Origin: Streptomyces sp. NBC_01306 | GTDB taxonomy: Bacteria; Actinomycetota; Actinomycetes; Streptomycetales; Streptomycetaceae | Assembly: GCF_026340465.1 (NCBI RefSeq) | Contig: NZ_JAPEPC010000003.1 | Span: 1 to 64,000 of the forward strand | Reading direction: 5' to 3' | DNA length: 64,000 bases | Shown: positions 51,857 to 61,130 of the stretch, one piece after another | Numbering within the stretch: the first letter of the stretch is position 1 | Layout: each line of letters starts with the position of its first letter | Translations under genes and position numbers: made by a program | Notes under the pieces: generated by a model | Told to the model about the DNA's origin: nothing | Seen by the model: the letters and a program-made list of their open reading frames with translations, nothing else | Database searches by the model: none

Positions 51857-53422
51857 TCATTCCCTGGCCGCGGGGGCCTCGACGCGGTCGGTACGGGGCT
51901 CTGGAGCGTCGTCCGCGCCGGTCTCGGGGGAGCGGTGGAACAGGCTCATGACAGCGCCGACGGCCAGCGTGACCACCACGCCCGCCGGCACCAGCCATTG
52001 GGCGGCGAGTGCTGTCGGGACGGTGGCTCCGGCCACGGTGACGTCGATCTTCACACCGCGCACGAGGTACGTCATCACGCCGATCGTCACCAGGAATGCC
52101 ACGACGGAGTCGGTCTCGTTTGCCCGCCGGACAATCCGGCCGAGCAGGAACGCACCGAGCAGCGCGCCGTAGGTGTAGCCGGCGATCGTCAGACCGGTGA
52201 GGTAGACGTTGCCCGTGCTGGTGCTGAACGCGCAGGCGAAGACCGCCATCAGCGCCGCCCACACCAGTGTCATCACCCGGGCGAGCTTGAGCAGGAACTC
52301 CTCGGAGGGAGCGCTGCGGAAGAAGCTGTGGATGATGTCGGCGACCGTCGAGTTCGACATGGAGTTCAGCGCCGCGGACAGCGAGCCCATGGCTGCGCCG
52401 ATGATGCCGGCCACGAGGAGACCCGAGATCACCACGGGCAGTCCGTGCAGGATGAAGCTCGGGTAGAGGTTGTCGGAGCTGCTCAGGCCGAGCTCCTGGA
52501 AGCTCTTGCCCTTGTTGTAGGACCACAGCAGAGCGCCGACGAGGGAGAAGGCGGCGAACTGGACGGTGACGAAGACACCGGAGGCGATCATGGCTTTCTG
52601 GCCGTCGCGCAGCGAGCGGGTGGCCAGGATGCGCTGAACGATCAGTTGGTCGGAGCCGTGGCTGGCCATCGCGAAGATGGCGCCGCCGATGATCGCGGTC
52701 GGCAGGGCGAACGGGCTCGTGAGGATGTGTGCCAGGTCGAAGTTGGTGTCAATGAGCTTGAAGTGGCCCGTGTGCAGGGCGCGTGAGAGGCCGTCGCCCC
52801 CGACGTGTGCGGACAGCACGGCGATGGCGAGGATGGCGCCGCCCAGGTACAGGCCCATCTGGATGGTGTCGGTCCAGATGACCGCCTTGATGCCGCCGAG
52901 GTAGGTGTAGACGACGGTGATCACCGTGAGCACGATGATGATGGTGCGGAAGCCCGTGTGCATGCCGAGCTCGTCGAGCAGTAGTTTGATCGGGATCGCG
53001 GAGGCGAAGAGCCGGACGCCCTCGGCGAGGAGCCGGGTGAAGACGAAGGTCACCGAGGCGAGGCCCTGCAGTTTCAGTCCGAAGCGGCTTCCCAGGTACT
53101 GGTAGGCGCTGACGAAGCCGCCCCGTTTGTACAGGGGGATGAGCACCGTGGCCACGACAACCCGGCCGATCACGTAGCCGAGGGCCAGTTCGACGTTGCC
53201 GAAGCCCTGCCCGCTGTACGCGCCGCCGGGCACGCTGATGACGGTGAGCACGCTGGTCTCGGTGGCCACCACGGAGAACGAAACGGTCCACCACGGCATA
53301 TGGCTGTCGCCGACGAAGTAGTCCTTCGCCGTTCTCTGCCGACCTGCCAGGCGCAGTCCGATCACGGAGATCGCCACCAGGTAGATGACGATCACCACGA
53401 GGTCGAGTTGGCGCACACTCAC
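51857..53422 (-). CDS. Sodium/solute symporter (SSS family)
   Basis: A 521-residue protein with about thirteen helices. It starts LDLVVIVIYLVAISVIGLRL and has AKDYFVGDSHMPWWTVSFSV, VATETSVLTVISVPGGAYSG for the sodium site region, and GAAMGSLSAALNSMSNSTVA, all typical of SSS transporters. A charged C-terminal tail ends it. GTG 53422 has GGAGTGAG close by. It probably imports an amino-sugar or muropeptide fragment that anmK phosphorylates. The two genes are 103 bases apart on the same strand. Confidence 0.9.
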   Translation of the reverse strand: MSVRQLDLVVIVIYLVAISVIGLRLAGRQRTAKDYFVGDSHMPWWTVSFSVVATETSVLTVISVPGGAYSGQGFGNVELALGYVIGRVVVATVLIPLYKRGGFVSAYQYLGSRFGLKLQGLASVTFVFTRLLAEGVRLFASAIPIKLLLDELGMHTGFRTIIIVLTVITVVYTYLGGIKAVIWTDTIQMGLYLGGAILAIAVLSAHVGGDGLSRALHTGHFKLIDTNFDLAHILTSPFALPTAIIGGAIFAMASHGSDQLIVQRILATRSLRDGQKAMIASGVFVTVQFAAFSLVGALLWSYNKGKSFQELGLSSSDNLYPSFILHGLPVVISGLLVAGIIGAAMGSLSAALNSMSNSTVADIIHSFFRSAPSEEFLLKLARVMTLVWAALMAVFACAFSTSTGNVYLTGLTIAGYTYGALLGAFLLGRIVRRANETDSVVAFLVTIGVMTYLVRGVKIDVTVAGATVPTALAAQWLVPAGVVVTLAVGAVMSLFHRSPETGADDAPEPRTDRVEAPAARE

Positions 53423-53690
53423 TCCTAGGTGGGGGCCTGCTATGTCACCGGCAGGCTGGGGTCGGTGGGGAGGCTGTCGTTACGCAGTGCGCGGACGGAT
53501 GGGGGTTCGCGGGGGCGTCGAGGTCCGGCGCCGGCAGGCGAGCGCCGCCCAGCGGATCCCGGTGCAGCGAGTGTCGGAAGACAGGGCTCCGTGTGTCAAT
53601 GAATAACTTGAGGAATTTCGGTACGTAAATCTTTGACGCACCATCGAGGGGCGGCTGACCTGCCATCCCGCCGCTCAGGAGGAACGGTCC

Positions 53691-53970
53691 ATGGCCCGCC
53701 AGGAACCACAGTGCACATCGGCCCGATCGGGAGAGGACACCTCATCGGCCGACACCCTGGCGCGTATCCGCGCGACGCTGCCGTCCCTGGCGCCTTCGGA
53801 ACGGCGCGTGTCCGAGGCTGTCCCCGGCTGATCCCGCGCAGGCCTCGGAGCTGTCCATCGGCGTGCTCGGTGAGCGGGCCGACACCTCGGTGACGACGGT
53901 CATGCGTTTCTGCCGGACCCTGGGGATCAGCAGCTGCGCCTCGCGCCGGCGGTAGCCGCCGCCCGTGAGC
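53691..53970 (+). pseudogene. Decayed RpiR/MurR-type regulator (HTH only)
   Basis: AGGAGGAACG precedes ATG 53691, which opens with LARIRATLPSLAPSERRVSE, the start of RpiR HTH domains. One extra C near 53822 shifts the frame; correcting it gives ADPAQASELSIGVLGERADT then SVTTVMRFCRTLG, the recognition helix. A stop follows at about 53955 and the SIS sugar-phosphate domain is gone. Intact relatives control MurNAc or amino-sugar genes. The rest of the gap, 53423-53690, should hold the symporter promoter; no operator was recognised. Confidence 0.75.
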
Positions 53971-54018
53971 GCGCCCGACTGCGTGTCCGGCGGTGTCGCC
54001 CAGTGCTCCTTCGATACT

Positions 54019-57000
54019 TCAGTCCGCCGGGGTCAGACGGATCGTCAGGATCTGGAAGGGCCGCAGTGACAGGGCCACCTCGGTGTCTGCACAGGCCAGG
54101 GTGGGTTCGTCGCCGAGAGGACGCTCCAGCAGGTCCGTGATCCGCGCCGCGGCGAGGGGGAAGCCTGCCGAGAGCGTGGTTCGCGCCCGCCCGCCCGCCG
54201 ACTCGTAGAGACGGACGACCACATCCCCCGAGCGGTCGTCGGCGAGCTTGACCGCCTCGATGACGACACTCCCACCGTCGACCCGCAGGAGCGGGTCGAC
54301 GGCCGACCGGCCGGGCACGGCACGCTCGGGCAGATTGAAGTGGTAACCCTCACGGACCGCGTCCTGGAGATCCGCGCCGAGTACGAGTGCGTACCGCAGG
54401 CGGTGCTCGCCCCGGTCGGAGTCCGGGTCGGGGAAGAGCGGGGCGCGCAGCAGCGAGATCCGCGCCGTGGTGGTGGTTCCGCCGTCGGGGCGCACGTCCC
54501 GTGTGACGTCGTGGCCGTAACTGGAATCGTTGACCAAGGCCGCGCCCCAACCAGGTTCCGCGAGGTGCAGATAGCGGTGGGCGCAGATCTCGAACCGTGC
54601 GCTGTCCCAGCTGGTGTTGGTGTGCGTGGGCCGCCGGACATGGCCGAAGGGGATCTCGGCGCTGGACTCCGCCGCCCGGATGTCGAGCGGGAAGGCCACC
54701 TTCAGGATCTTCTCGCACTCGCGCCAGTCGATGACGGTGTCGACGTCGAGACGGCGGCTGCCCTCGATGAGGGTGAACACCTGGGTGATGCGGGAGGCAT
54801 TGACGCTCCGTACGACCCGGATGCCGTCTGCTGTCGCGGCGACCTCGTCCGCCTCGGTCAGATCGCGGACGGTGTTGCGGTAGAACTCGTCGATGTCCCA
54901 GGCGTCCCACTGGTTGGGGAAGTCCTGGTGGAGCTGGAGCAGATTGCCGACCGTACCCGGAGCGAGCGCCTCACGTCCGGCCGTCAGATCGCGGGCGGAG
55001 GTGACCAGACCGCGGGCGTCGACGGCGATCCGTACGAGCCCGTTGTCCAGGACGAGACCACCGTCCGGCCCGGCCTGTGGGGCGACGGGGCGGGCCGGAC
55101 ACCGGCGAGGTGCCCCGCCGAGTGCAGGGACGCCGTCACGGGCATGTGGTGCGGCGTTGAAGACGATCTCGCCCGCACCTTCTTCCTGACCGTCCGCGAG
55201 GGCGCGCTGAGCCGTGTCGATGACCACGCCGAGTTCCCTGGCGACCTCCGCGTACGTCTCCTCGGCCTCGCGGTGCACCCAGGCGATGGATGAGCCGGGC
55301 AGGATGTCGTGGAACTGATGGAGCAGCACCGTCTTCCACACCCGGTCCAGCAGTTCGTACGGGTAGGGCTCTCCGGTGCGCTGTGTTGCCGTCGCCGACC
55401 ACAACTCGGCTTCGCGCAGCAGGTGTTCACTTCGCCGGTTGCCCTGCTTGGTGGCGAGCTGGCTGGTCAGCGTGCCGCGGTGCAGCTCCAGGTAGAGCTC
55501 GCCGACCCAGACGGGCGCGTCGGCGTACTCCGCCTCGGCCTTGGTGAAGAACTCGGAGGGGCCCTCCATCTCCAGGCGGGCCGAGCCCTCCAGATTCTCC
55601 AGACGCTGCGCCCGGGCCAGCATCTCGCGGGTGGGGCCGCCGCCACCGTCCCCGTAACCGAAGGGCACGAGAGACCGGTTGGCGGCTCCCTTGTCGCGGA
55701 AGTTCCGTTCGGTGTGAGCGATGTCGGCGCCGGAGAGGTCGCCGTTGTAGGAGTCGACGGGCGGGAAGTGGCTGAAGATCCGGGTGCCGTCGATGCCCTC
55801 CCACCAGAAGGTGTGGTGCGGGAAGGCGTTGGTGGTGTTCCAGGAGATCTTCTGGGTGAGGAACCACTTGATGCCGGCGAGCTTCATCAGCTGGGGCAGG
55901 GCCGCGTTGTAGCCGAAGGTGTCCGGCAGCCACATGTCCTCGGTCTCGACCCCGAACTCATCGAGGTAGAAACGCTTCCCGTGGACGAACTGCCGGACCA
56001 GGGACTCCCCGCCGGAGAGATTGGTGTCGGGTTCGATCCACAGGCTGCCGGTCGGCAGGAACTGGCCGCTCTTCACCTTCTCCCGCACGCGGTCGAACAC
56101 CTCGGGCCGCTGCTCCTTCAGCCAGGCGAGTTGCTGTGCCTGTGACATCACGAAACGGAAACCCGGATGGTCGTCCATCAGCGCGGTGACATTGGAAACG
56201 GTGCGTGCGGCCTTGCGCACGGTTTCCCGTACGGGCCACAGCCAGGCGGTGTCGATGTGCGCGTGGCCGACGGCGGAGATGCGGTGGGCCCCGGCATGCG
56301 CGGGCGAAGCGAGCGCGGGGGCGAGGACCTCACGCGCCGCGGCGGCCGTACCACTGATGTCCTGGAGATCGACGGCGTCCAGGGCCCGGTCCACCGCGTG
56401 CACCAATTGCCAGCGCCTGGTGGAGTCCTCGGCCAGCTGGTGCATCAGGCCCGAGATGACGTCCAGGTCCTGTACGAGTTCCCAGACGGGGGCGTCGAAG
56501 ACGGCGAGGTCCATCCGGTTCAGCCGGTACAGCGGCTCGCCGGGCGCCTCGCCGCCGCGCAGCCAGGGGGCGAGCCCTCCGGACCTGGTGGGGACGAAGG
56601 GGTCGCCTTCGCCGCCGGAGTCGAAGATCACCGGATTGGCCGCGGCCTCGATGAAGTACGTGAACTCCTCTCCGCCGACGGCTCGTTCGGCGATCGCGAG
56701 CCAGGTGTTACGGGGGTTCAGCGCCTTCACCGGGGTGCCGTCCGCGCGGTGGACGAGACCCTCCGCGGAGAAGCCGGGCTGGGTTGTGCCGAAGCCGAGG
56801 TCGAGGACGGCCTCGACACGCTGCCCCGCCCATTCGGCGGGGACGGTGCCGCTGATCCGGAACCAGCTGGTGGACCAGGCAGGGCCCCACAGCGCGCCGG
56901 TGCGGACCGGCTCGTACTGAGCATGGAGCCCTTCGGACACGGGTACGGGTTCGCCGGTGACGTTCCATATCGCTACGTCGAGAGGGGCACTGCGGTCGTG

Positions 57001-57072
57001 AACGGCGGGCCGCAACCGCTGGTTGAGCACACGGTCGAGTCGGCGTTCGGTGACGGTGCGGTCGTGGTGCAT
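54019..57072 (-). CDS. Alpha-mannosidase, glycoside hydrolase family 38
   Basis: A 1017-residue GH38 enzyme of usual length. GHAHIDTAWLWPVRETVRKA (about residues 269-288) holds metal ligands His270, His272 region and Asp274. MWLPDTFGYNAALPQL (380-395) carries the nucleophile Asp384, and THTNTSWDSARFEICAHRYL is near the C-terminal third. No signal peptide is seen, so it acts in the cytoplasm on imported mannosides. ATG 57072 has GGAG upstream. With the LacI, ROK and isomerase genes upstream on the same strand and a divergent sugar ABC transporter, it forms a mannoside-utilisation unit. Confidence 0.93.
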   Translation of the reverse strand: MHHDRTVTERRLDRVLNQRLRPAVHDRSAPLDVAIWNVTGEPVPVSEGLHAQYEPVRTGALWGPAWSTSWFRISGTVPAEWAGQRVEAVLDLGFGTTQPGFSAEGLVHRADGTPVKALNPRNTWLAIAERAVGGEEFTYFIEAAANPVIFDSGGEGDPFVPTRSGGLAPWLRGGEAPGEPLYRLNRMDLAVFDAPVWELVQDLDVISGLMHQLAEDSTRRWQLVHAVDRALDAVDLQDISGTAAAAREVLAPALASPAHAGAHRISAVGHAHIDTAWLWPVRETVRKAARTVSNVTALMDDHPGFRFVMSQAQQLAWLKEQRPEVFDRVREKVKSGQFLPTGSLWIEPDTNLSGGESLVRQFVHGKRFYLDEFGVETEDMWLPDTFGYNAALPQLMKLAGIKWFLTQKISWNTTNAFPHHTFWWEGIDGTRIFSHFPPVDSYNGDLSGADIAHTERNFRDKGAANRSLVPFGYGDGGGGPTREMLARAQRLENLEGSARLEMEGPSEFFTKAEAEYADAPVWVGELYLELHRGTLTSQLATKQGNRRSEHLLREAELWSATATQRTGEPYPYELLDRVWKTVLLHQFHDILPGSSIAWVHREAEETYAEVARELGVVIDTAQRALADGQEEGAGEIVFNAAPHARDGVPALGGAPRRCPARPVAPQAGPDGGLVLDNGLVRIAVDARGLVTSARDLTAGREALAPGTVGNLLQLHQDFPNQWDAWDIDEFYRNTVRDLTEADEVAATADGIRVVRSVNASRITQVFTLIEGSRRLDVDTVIDWRECEKILKVAFPLDIRAAESSAEIPFGHVRRPTHTNTSWDSARFEICAHRYLHLAEPGWGAALVNDSSYGHDVTRDVRPDGGTTTTARISLLRAPLFPDPDSDRGEHRLRYALVLGADLQDAVREGYHFNLPERAVPGRSAVDPLLRVDGGSVVIEAVKLADDRSGDVVVRLYESAGGRARTTLSAGFPLAAARITDLLERPLGDEPTLACADTEVALSLRPFQILTIRLTPAD

Positions 57073-57147
57073 GGATGCTCCGTGAGGAATGCCGGGGGCG
57101 GAAGAGGGCAAGCCGGTGCCGCGGAAGAGAGCGGCACGAGGCTCGGG

Positions 57148-58164
57148 TCAGTGCGTCCCGTAGCGGATGACGTGGGTGGGGACGACAGTTCTGCGCGCGG
57201 GGATCGGCTCCGCGGACGAGTGGTTGATCCGGTCGATGAGCATCTGGCCGGCCCGGCGGCCGATCTCGTCGGCGTCGTACGACACGATCGTCAGGGGCAG
57301 CCCGAGGACGTCCGCCAGGTCGAAGTCGTCAAAGCCGGCCAGGGCCACCGAGGTACCGAGGGCGCGCACCGCGCGGATGGCCCCCTGGGTGAGGCGGTTG
57401 TTGGTGCAGAAGAGTGCGGTCGGGGCGTCAGGTGCCTGCAGGAGGGAACGTGCGGCGCTTTCGGCGGTGGCCATGTCGGTCAGTCCGCGCCGCACATGGT
57501 TCTCGTCCGGTTCTATCCCGGCCGCTTCGTGGGCGGCCCAGTATCCACGGAACCGCTCGGCGCCGGTGTAGAGCGCGGGCGGGTTGCCGAGGAATCCGAT
57601 CCGGCGGTGGCCGTCGGTGATGAGCTGCCCGGTGGCCTGTTCGGCTCCTCCGAAGTCGTCGACCAGGACACAGTCGGCATCCATACCGGCCGGGGGGCGG
57701 GAGGCCAGGACGATGGGCATGCCCCGCAGGGCTGCGGGCGCCAGGTGGCGGTGACTGCTGCCCGCGGGTACGACGATCACGCCGTCGACCTGACGGGACG
57801 CCAGGTCCTCCACGAGTCCCCTTTCGCGGTCGGCCTGTTCGGCTGTGTTGCTGAGAAGAACTCGCAGCCCGTGCTCGGACGCCACCTCCTGCACACCGAG
57901 CGCCAGGCGGGAGTAGAACGGGTTGGCGAGGTTGGTGACGACCAGTCCGATCATCCCGCTGCCACCCAGACGAAGGCTGCGTGCCGTCTCGTTGCGCCGG
58001 TAGCCCAGTGCCTCGACAGCGGCCAGGACACGTTCCCGGGTGGTGCCGCTGACCCGGGCGTCGTCCTTGAGCACCCGGGAGACGGTCATGGCGCTCACTC
58101 CCGCGCGGGCGGCGACATCGCGCATCGTCGGCGCACCGGCGTCGCTCGCTCGGTGCTGCGCCAT
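57148..58164 (-). CDS. LacI-family repressor of the mannoside locus
   Basis: A 338-residue LacI protein. The HTH is TMRDVAARAGVSAMTVSRVL and the hinge helix is NETARSLRLGGSGMIGLVVT. The periplasmic-binding-like core has NPFYSRLALGVQEVASEHGL and ALAGFDDFDLADVLGLPLTI, and ends with VVPTHVIRYGT. ATG 58164 gives the usual short N-terminus. Operator-like pairs are found 2.7 kb away between the isomerase and ABC genes (60892, 61004). It probably represses both arms until mannose or a mannoside binds. Confidence 0.9.
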   Translation of the reverse strand: MAQHRASDAGAPTMRDVAARAGVSAMTVSRVLKDDARVSGTTRERVLAAVEALGYRRNETARSLRLGGSGMIGLVVTNLANPFYSRLALGVQEVASEHGLRVLLSNTAEQADRERGLVEDLASRQVDGVIVVPAGSSHRHLAPAALRGMPIVLASRPPAGMDADCVLVDDFGGAEQATGQLITDGHRRIGFLGNPPALYTGAERFRGYWAAHEAAGIEPDENHVRRGLTDMATAESAARSLLQAPDAPTALFCTNNRLTQGAIRAVRALGTSVALAGFDDFDLADVLGLPLTIVSYDADEIGRRAGQMLIDRINHSSAEPIPARRTVVPTHVIRYGTH

Positions 58165-58219
58165 GGGCTTGCCTCCTGCGGAGTCGTCGTACGGCCGGGG
58201 GATCAAGGACGCCGTCATT

Positions 58220-59146
58220 CTAGGTCCCTGCGTACGTGGCACCGCTTGACCCGTGCGGGGCCCAGTGGGCGGCGCCGATCAGCGGGGCGTCAGCGGGACG
58301 CAGGGCGGTGGCGAGCGGTGGCGCCGTCCCGGGTGTGGCCGCCTGGAGACCTGCTCGGATGGCAGGTCCGACGAGGTCCCAGGAGCCGGTCATCGACCCG
58401 CCGACGACCACCAGACTTGCTCCGAACCGCTCGCACCACGGCGCCAGGGCCCGGCCCAGGGCGCCGAAGCAGTGACGGATAGTCCGCTGCGCGTACGGAT
58501 CGCTGTCGCGAGCCAGTACGGCGATGTCGTGCACGTCCGGTGCACGGCCCTCGTGCGCCCCTCCTGCGAGGTCCGTGTAGTAACTGCGGATCGCCCTGCG
58601 GGAGACGACCTCCTCCAGGGGGAGCCCGCCGACGGTGAGCCGGTGTGCCCTCCCCTCCGGCGGGACGTCGGGGCCCCCGCCGACCGGCTGTCCGCCGTCC
58701 AGGAACGAGGAGCCGACCCCGGTGCCGAGCGTGATACACACGGCCCTTTCGTGGCCGGCCGCCGCGCCGGCCCGGTACTCGCCCACAGCGAAGGCGTCGG
58801 CATCGTTGATGAAACTGATGCCGCGCGGGCGCCCCGGGAGCCGTCTCAGGAGTTCGGCGCGCACGTCCACACCGTGCAGTGACTCGAACTTGCCGATGCC
58901 CCGGAAGTGGCCGACTCCGGCGGCGTAGTCGAAGGGGCCAGGTATGGCCACACCCCAGTGGGCCCCTTCGCACACATCGGCACGGTCCGCGGCGCCGGCG
59001 ATCGCGTCAAGCAGTTCCCCGGCCGCGGCATCGGCGGCGACCGGATGCCGTACGACCGAGCGAGGGACGGGCAGCCCGGCGTCGGTGTCGATGACGGCCG
59101 CCGTCACATGCGTACCCCCGACCTCCAGGACCGGAATGTGGCTCAT
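58220..59146 (-). CDS. ROK-family sugar kinase
   Basis: A 308-residue ROK protein without an HTH, so a kinase rather than a repressor. It begins IPVLEVGGTHVTAAVID for ATP binding and has GISFINDADAFAVGEYRAGA with the catalytic Asp and AVCITLGTGVGSSFLDGGQP. The usual ROK zinc Cys cluster (CxCGxxGC) is absent; LEEVVSRRAIRSYY follows instead, so it is a divergent member. It likely phosphorylates mannose or a related hexose released by the mannosidase. Its start overlaps the isomerase-like gene stop (ATGA). Confidence 0.85.
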   Translation of the reverse strand: MSHIPVLEVGGTHVTAAVIDTDAGLPVPRSVVRHPVAADAAAGELLDAIAGAADRADVCEGAHWGVAIPGPFDYAAGVGHFRGIGKFESLHGVDVRAELLRRLPGRPRGISFINDADAFAVGEYRAGAAAGHERAVCITLGTGVGSSFLDGGQPVGGGPDVPPEGRAHRLTVGGLPLEEVVSRRAIRSYYTDLAGGAHEGRAPDVHDIAVLARDSDPYAQRTIRHCFGALGRALAPWCERFGASLVVVGGSMTGSWDLVGPAIRAGLQAATPGTAPPLATALRPADAPLIGAAHWAPHGSSGATYAGT

Positions 59147-60855
59147 GCCTGCGTCACCAGCGACTTCACGACGTGCACCGGGCGATCGCCCACCGCCTGG
59201 AGCCGGTAGGCGCCGACGGCGGCGGGCACCGTGAGGGTCTCCGCGAACGCCAGGTCGTGGCGGCGCCCGTCCGCGGTCTCCACCACGACGCCATCACCGG
59301 CCGATACGTTGAGGATGTGGAAGCGTCCCGCGGTGTCGTCCTCGGCCGCCGCCGGTCCCTCGATCACGAAACGGTGCACGGCGTAGAACATCTCCGGCAG
59401 CGCGCCAATGACCTCCTCGCGCCAGCCTCGCCCCTCCCGCAGGGTGCGCGGCTGCTGCACCAGGTCCTTGGCCACGTCGTCCCCGCGCCGCGCGGTGTCG
59501 AGATTGGCGAACGCGTGCTCGTGGGAGAGGGGCCTGGGAGCGCCGGAGATCCCCTTGCGCAACCAGTCGTAGAAGCGCAGGGAGTAGAGGTACGGGGTGG
59601 CGCTGATCTCAAGCACGAGATTGCCCTCACCTGACGCGTGCGGGGTCCCGGCCGGGATCATGAAGAGCTGGCCGGGTTCCGCCGGGTGCTTCTGCACATG
59701 GTTCTCCACGCGCAGCGGAACACCGTCCGTGGCCGCCGCTTCGACCTCCTTGCGCATGACCTCCACATCGGTACTGTCCCGCAGCCCGAGGTAGACCTGC
59801 GCACCGGGTTCGCCGGCGGTCACGTAGTACGTCTCGTGCTGGGTGTAGGGCCAGCCGAACGTCTCCCGCATGTACGGCTCCTGCGGGTGGAGATGCAGAG
59901 AGAGATTGCCGCCGCCGACGGTGTCGAGGTAATCGAAGCGGATGGGGAAGGACGTGCCGAAGCGGCGGTGGACCTCGGGGCCGAGGAATTCCCGGGGGTG
60001 GAGCTCGCAGAGGAGCTGGAAGGGGAGCTCGACCTGAGCGGCCTCGTCCTGCCCGACCAGGACGCCGGCTTCGGGGGCGATGAGTTCGTAGCCGAGAGCG
60101 GTATTGCCGTTCTGCGGTACGAAACCGAGCTCGCGCACGCCCCACTGGCCGCCCCACGGCGTGGAGTTGAAGTAGGGCCTGGTGCGCACGGGCCCGGTGG
60201 CGAGCTCGGCGAGGGTGGCCCGAACCGCGGCGCCGTCCAGCGACGCGGGGTCCTGCTCGTTCTGCAGGTCGATCCAGCGGTCGATCCGGTGGGCCAGGGC
60301 GTCGCGGTGACGGTCGCAGACCGGCCAGTCGGTGTAGAAGAGGCTTCGCAGCTCCCCGGGCACGTCCGGGCGCCCAAGATTGGCGGCGAGGGGCAACTCT
60401 CCCCGGGTGATGGCCTGTTCGGCATACCGCTTGGGCAGATCGGCCCACCACAGCAGGTCGGGTCCGCAGAGGGCCGCGCCAGGCCCGAAGACGAGCAGCA
60501 CGCCGTCGTGCGGACGCTCCTGGGCGGGGGGCGTCTCGAACAGATCGCTCATGGAGAACCCGGCGAGCGGCAGGAAGAACGGGTCGGCGTCCGGGCCGGG
60601 CACGCAGAGCCGCTCGACGGCCGTCGCGGACCAGAGCCGGCGAATGTCGAGCACGGCGACCTCGGTGCCCCGGGACCGCAGGGCAGCGGCGAGGCCGTCG
60701 GCGGCCGCCGACCAGTCCAGGGCGGCGGGCCCGTCGAGTGCGAGCACGGTGGGGGCGGTGGGCACGTTCGCGACCGCTGCAGCCCAGCCGGTGACGACGG
60801 TGCCACCGTTGGGGGAGTATCGCGGGTCGCGTTCATAAGGGCGGGGCTGGTGCAC
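59143..60855 (-). CDS. Class I mannose-6-phosphate isomerase-like cupin protein
   Basis: A 570-residue protein. The C-terminal 330 residues carry the cupin zinc site: GGGNLSLHLHPQEPYMRETF with Gln/His ligands, TQHETYYVTAGEPGAQVYLG, and FMIPAGTPHASGEGNLVLEI. The N-terminal 200 residues (VVTGWAAAVANVPTAPTVLA, VLLVFGPGAALCGPDLLWWA) are an extra domain resembling a nucleotide-kinase-like fold; ordinary ManA lacks it. GTG 60855 is chosen because AGGAG lies 5 bases upstream; a TTG 22 codons earlier is possible. It should convert mannose-6-phosphate to fructose-6-phosphate after the ROK kinase. Confidence 0.83.
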   Translation of the reverse strand: MHQPRPYERDPRYSPNGGTVVTGWAAAVANVPTAPTVLALDGPAALDWSAAADGLAAALRSRGTEVAVLDIRRLWSATAVERLCVPGPDADPFFLPLAGFSMSDLFETPPAQERPHDGVLLVFGPGAALCGPDLLWWADLPKRYAEQAITRGELPLAANLGRPDVPGELRSLFYTDWPVCDRHRDALAHRIDRWIDLQNEQDPASLDGAAVRATLAELATGPVRTRPYFNSTPWGGQWGVRELGFVPQNGNTALGYELIAPEAGVLVGQDEAAQVELPFQLLCELHPREFLGPEVHRRFGTSFPIRFDYLDTVGGGNLSLHLHPQEPYMRETFGWPYTQHETYYVTAGEPGAQVYLGLRDSTDVEVMRKEVEAAATDGVPLRVENHVQKHPAEPGQLFMIPAGTPHASGEGNLVLEISATPYLYSLRFYDWLRKGISGAPRPLSHEHAFANLDTARRGDDVAKDLVQQPRTLREGRGWREEVIGALPEMFYAVHRFVIEGPAAAEDDTAGRFHILNVSAGDGVVVETADGRRHDLAFAETLTVPAAVGAYRLQAVGDRPVHVVKSLVTQA

Positions 60856-60891
60856 AGGTGCTCCTGAAAGACGTAGTCCGGCAACCGGCTG

Positions 60892-61022
60892 AATGGTATC
60901 GATAACATTCGAGGTGGACAAGATGAGCGTTCGAGTCTTGCTGGCTTTCCGCTGACAGGAAGCACTTCGATGTGAATTTCAAGAGCTCCCCTTGTTTCGG
61001 TCTCATGGTGTCGTTAACATCC
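60892..61022. promoter_or_regulatory. Two LacI-type operators between divergent mannoside arms
   Basis: AATGGTATCGATAACATT (60892-60909) is a near-perfect dyad. At 61004-61022 the related ATGGTGTCGTTAACATCC matches it at 15 of 18 aligned bases. The sites are 112 bases apart, centre to centre, and flank the space between the isomerase and ABC genes. This pairing suits repression by looping or separate control of the two promoters. Confidence 0.65.
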
Positions 61023-61130
61023 AGGCAACCCGGAGCACGGACACGAGTGGTGCGCTCCGGAGCGATCTCCCACACCGCACCCCGGCACCAGGGACTCCCT
61101 GCCGGGGCCCGGAGGGAAGGGAAGGAACCC

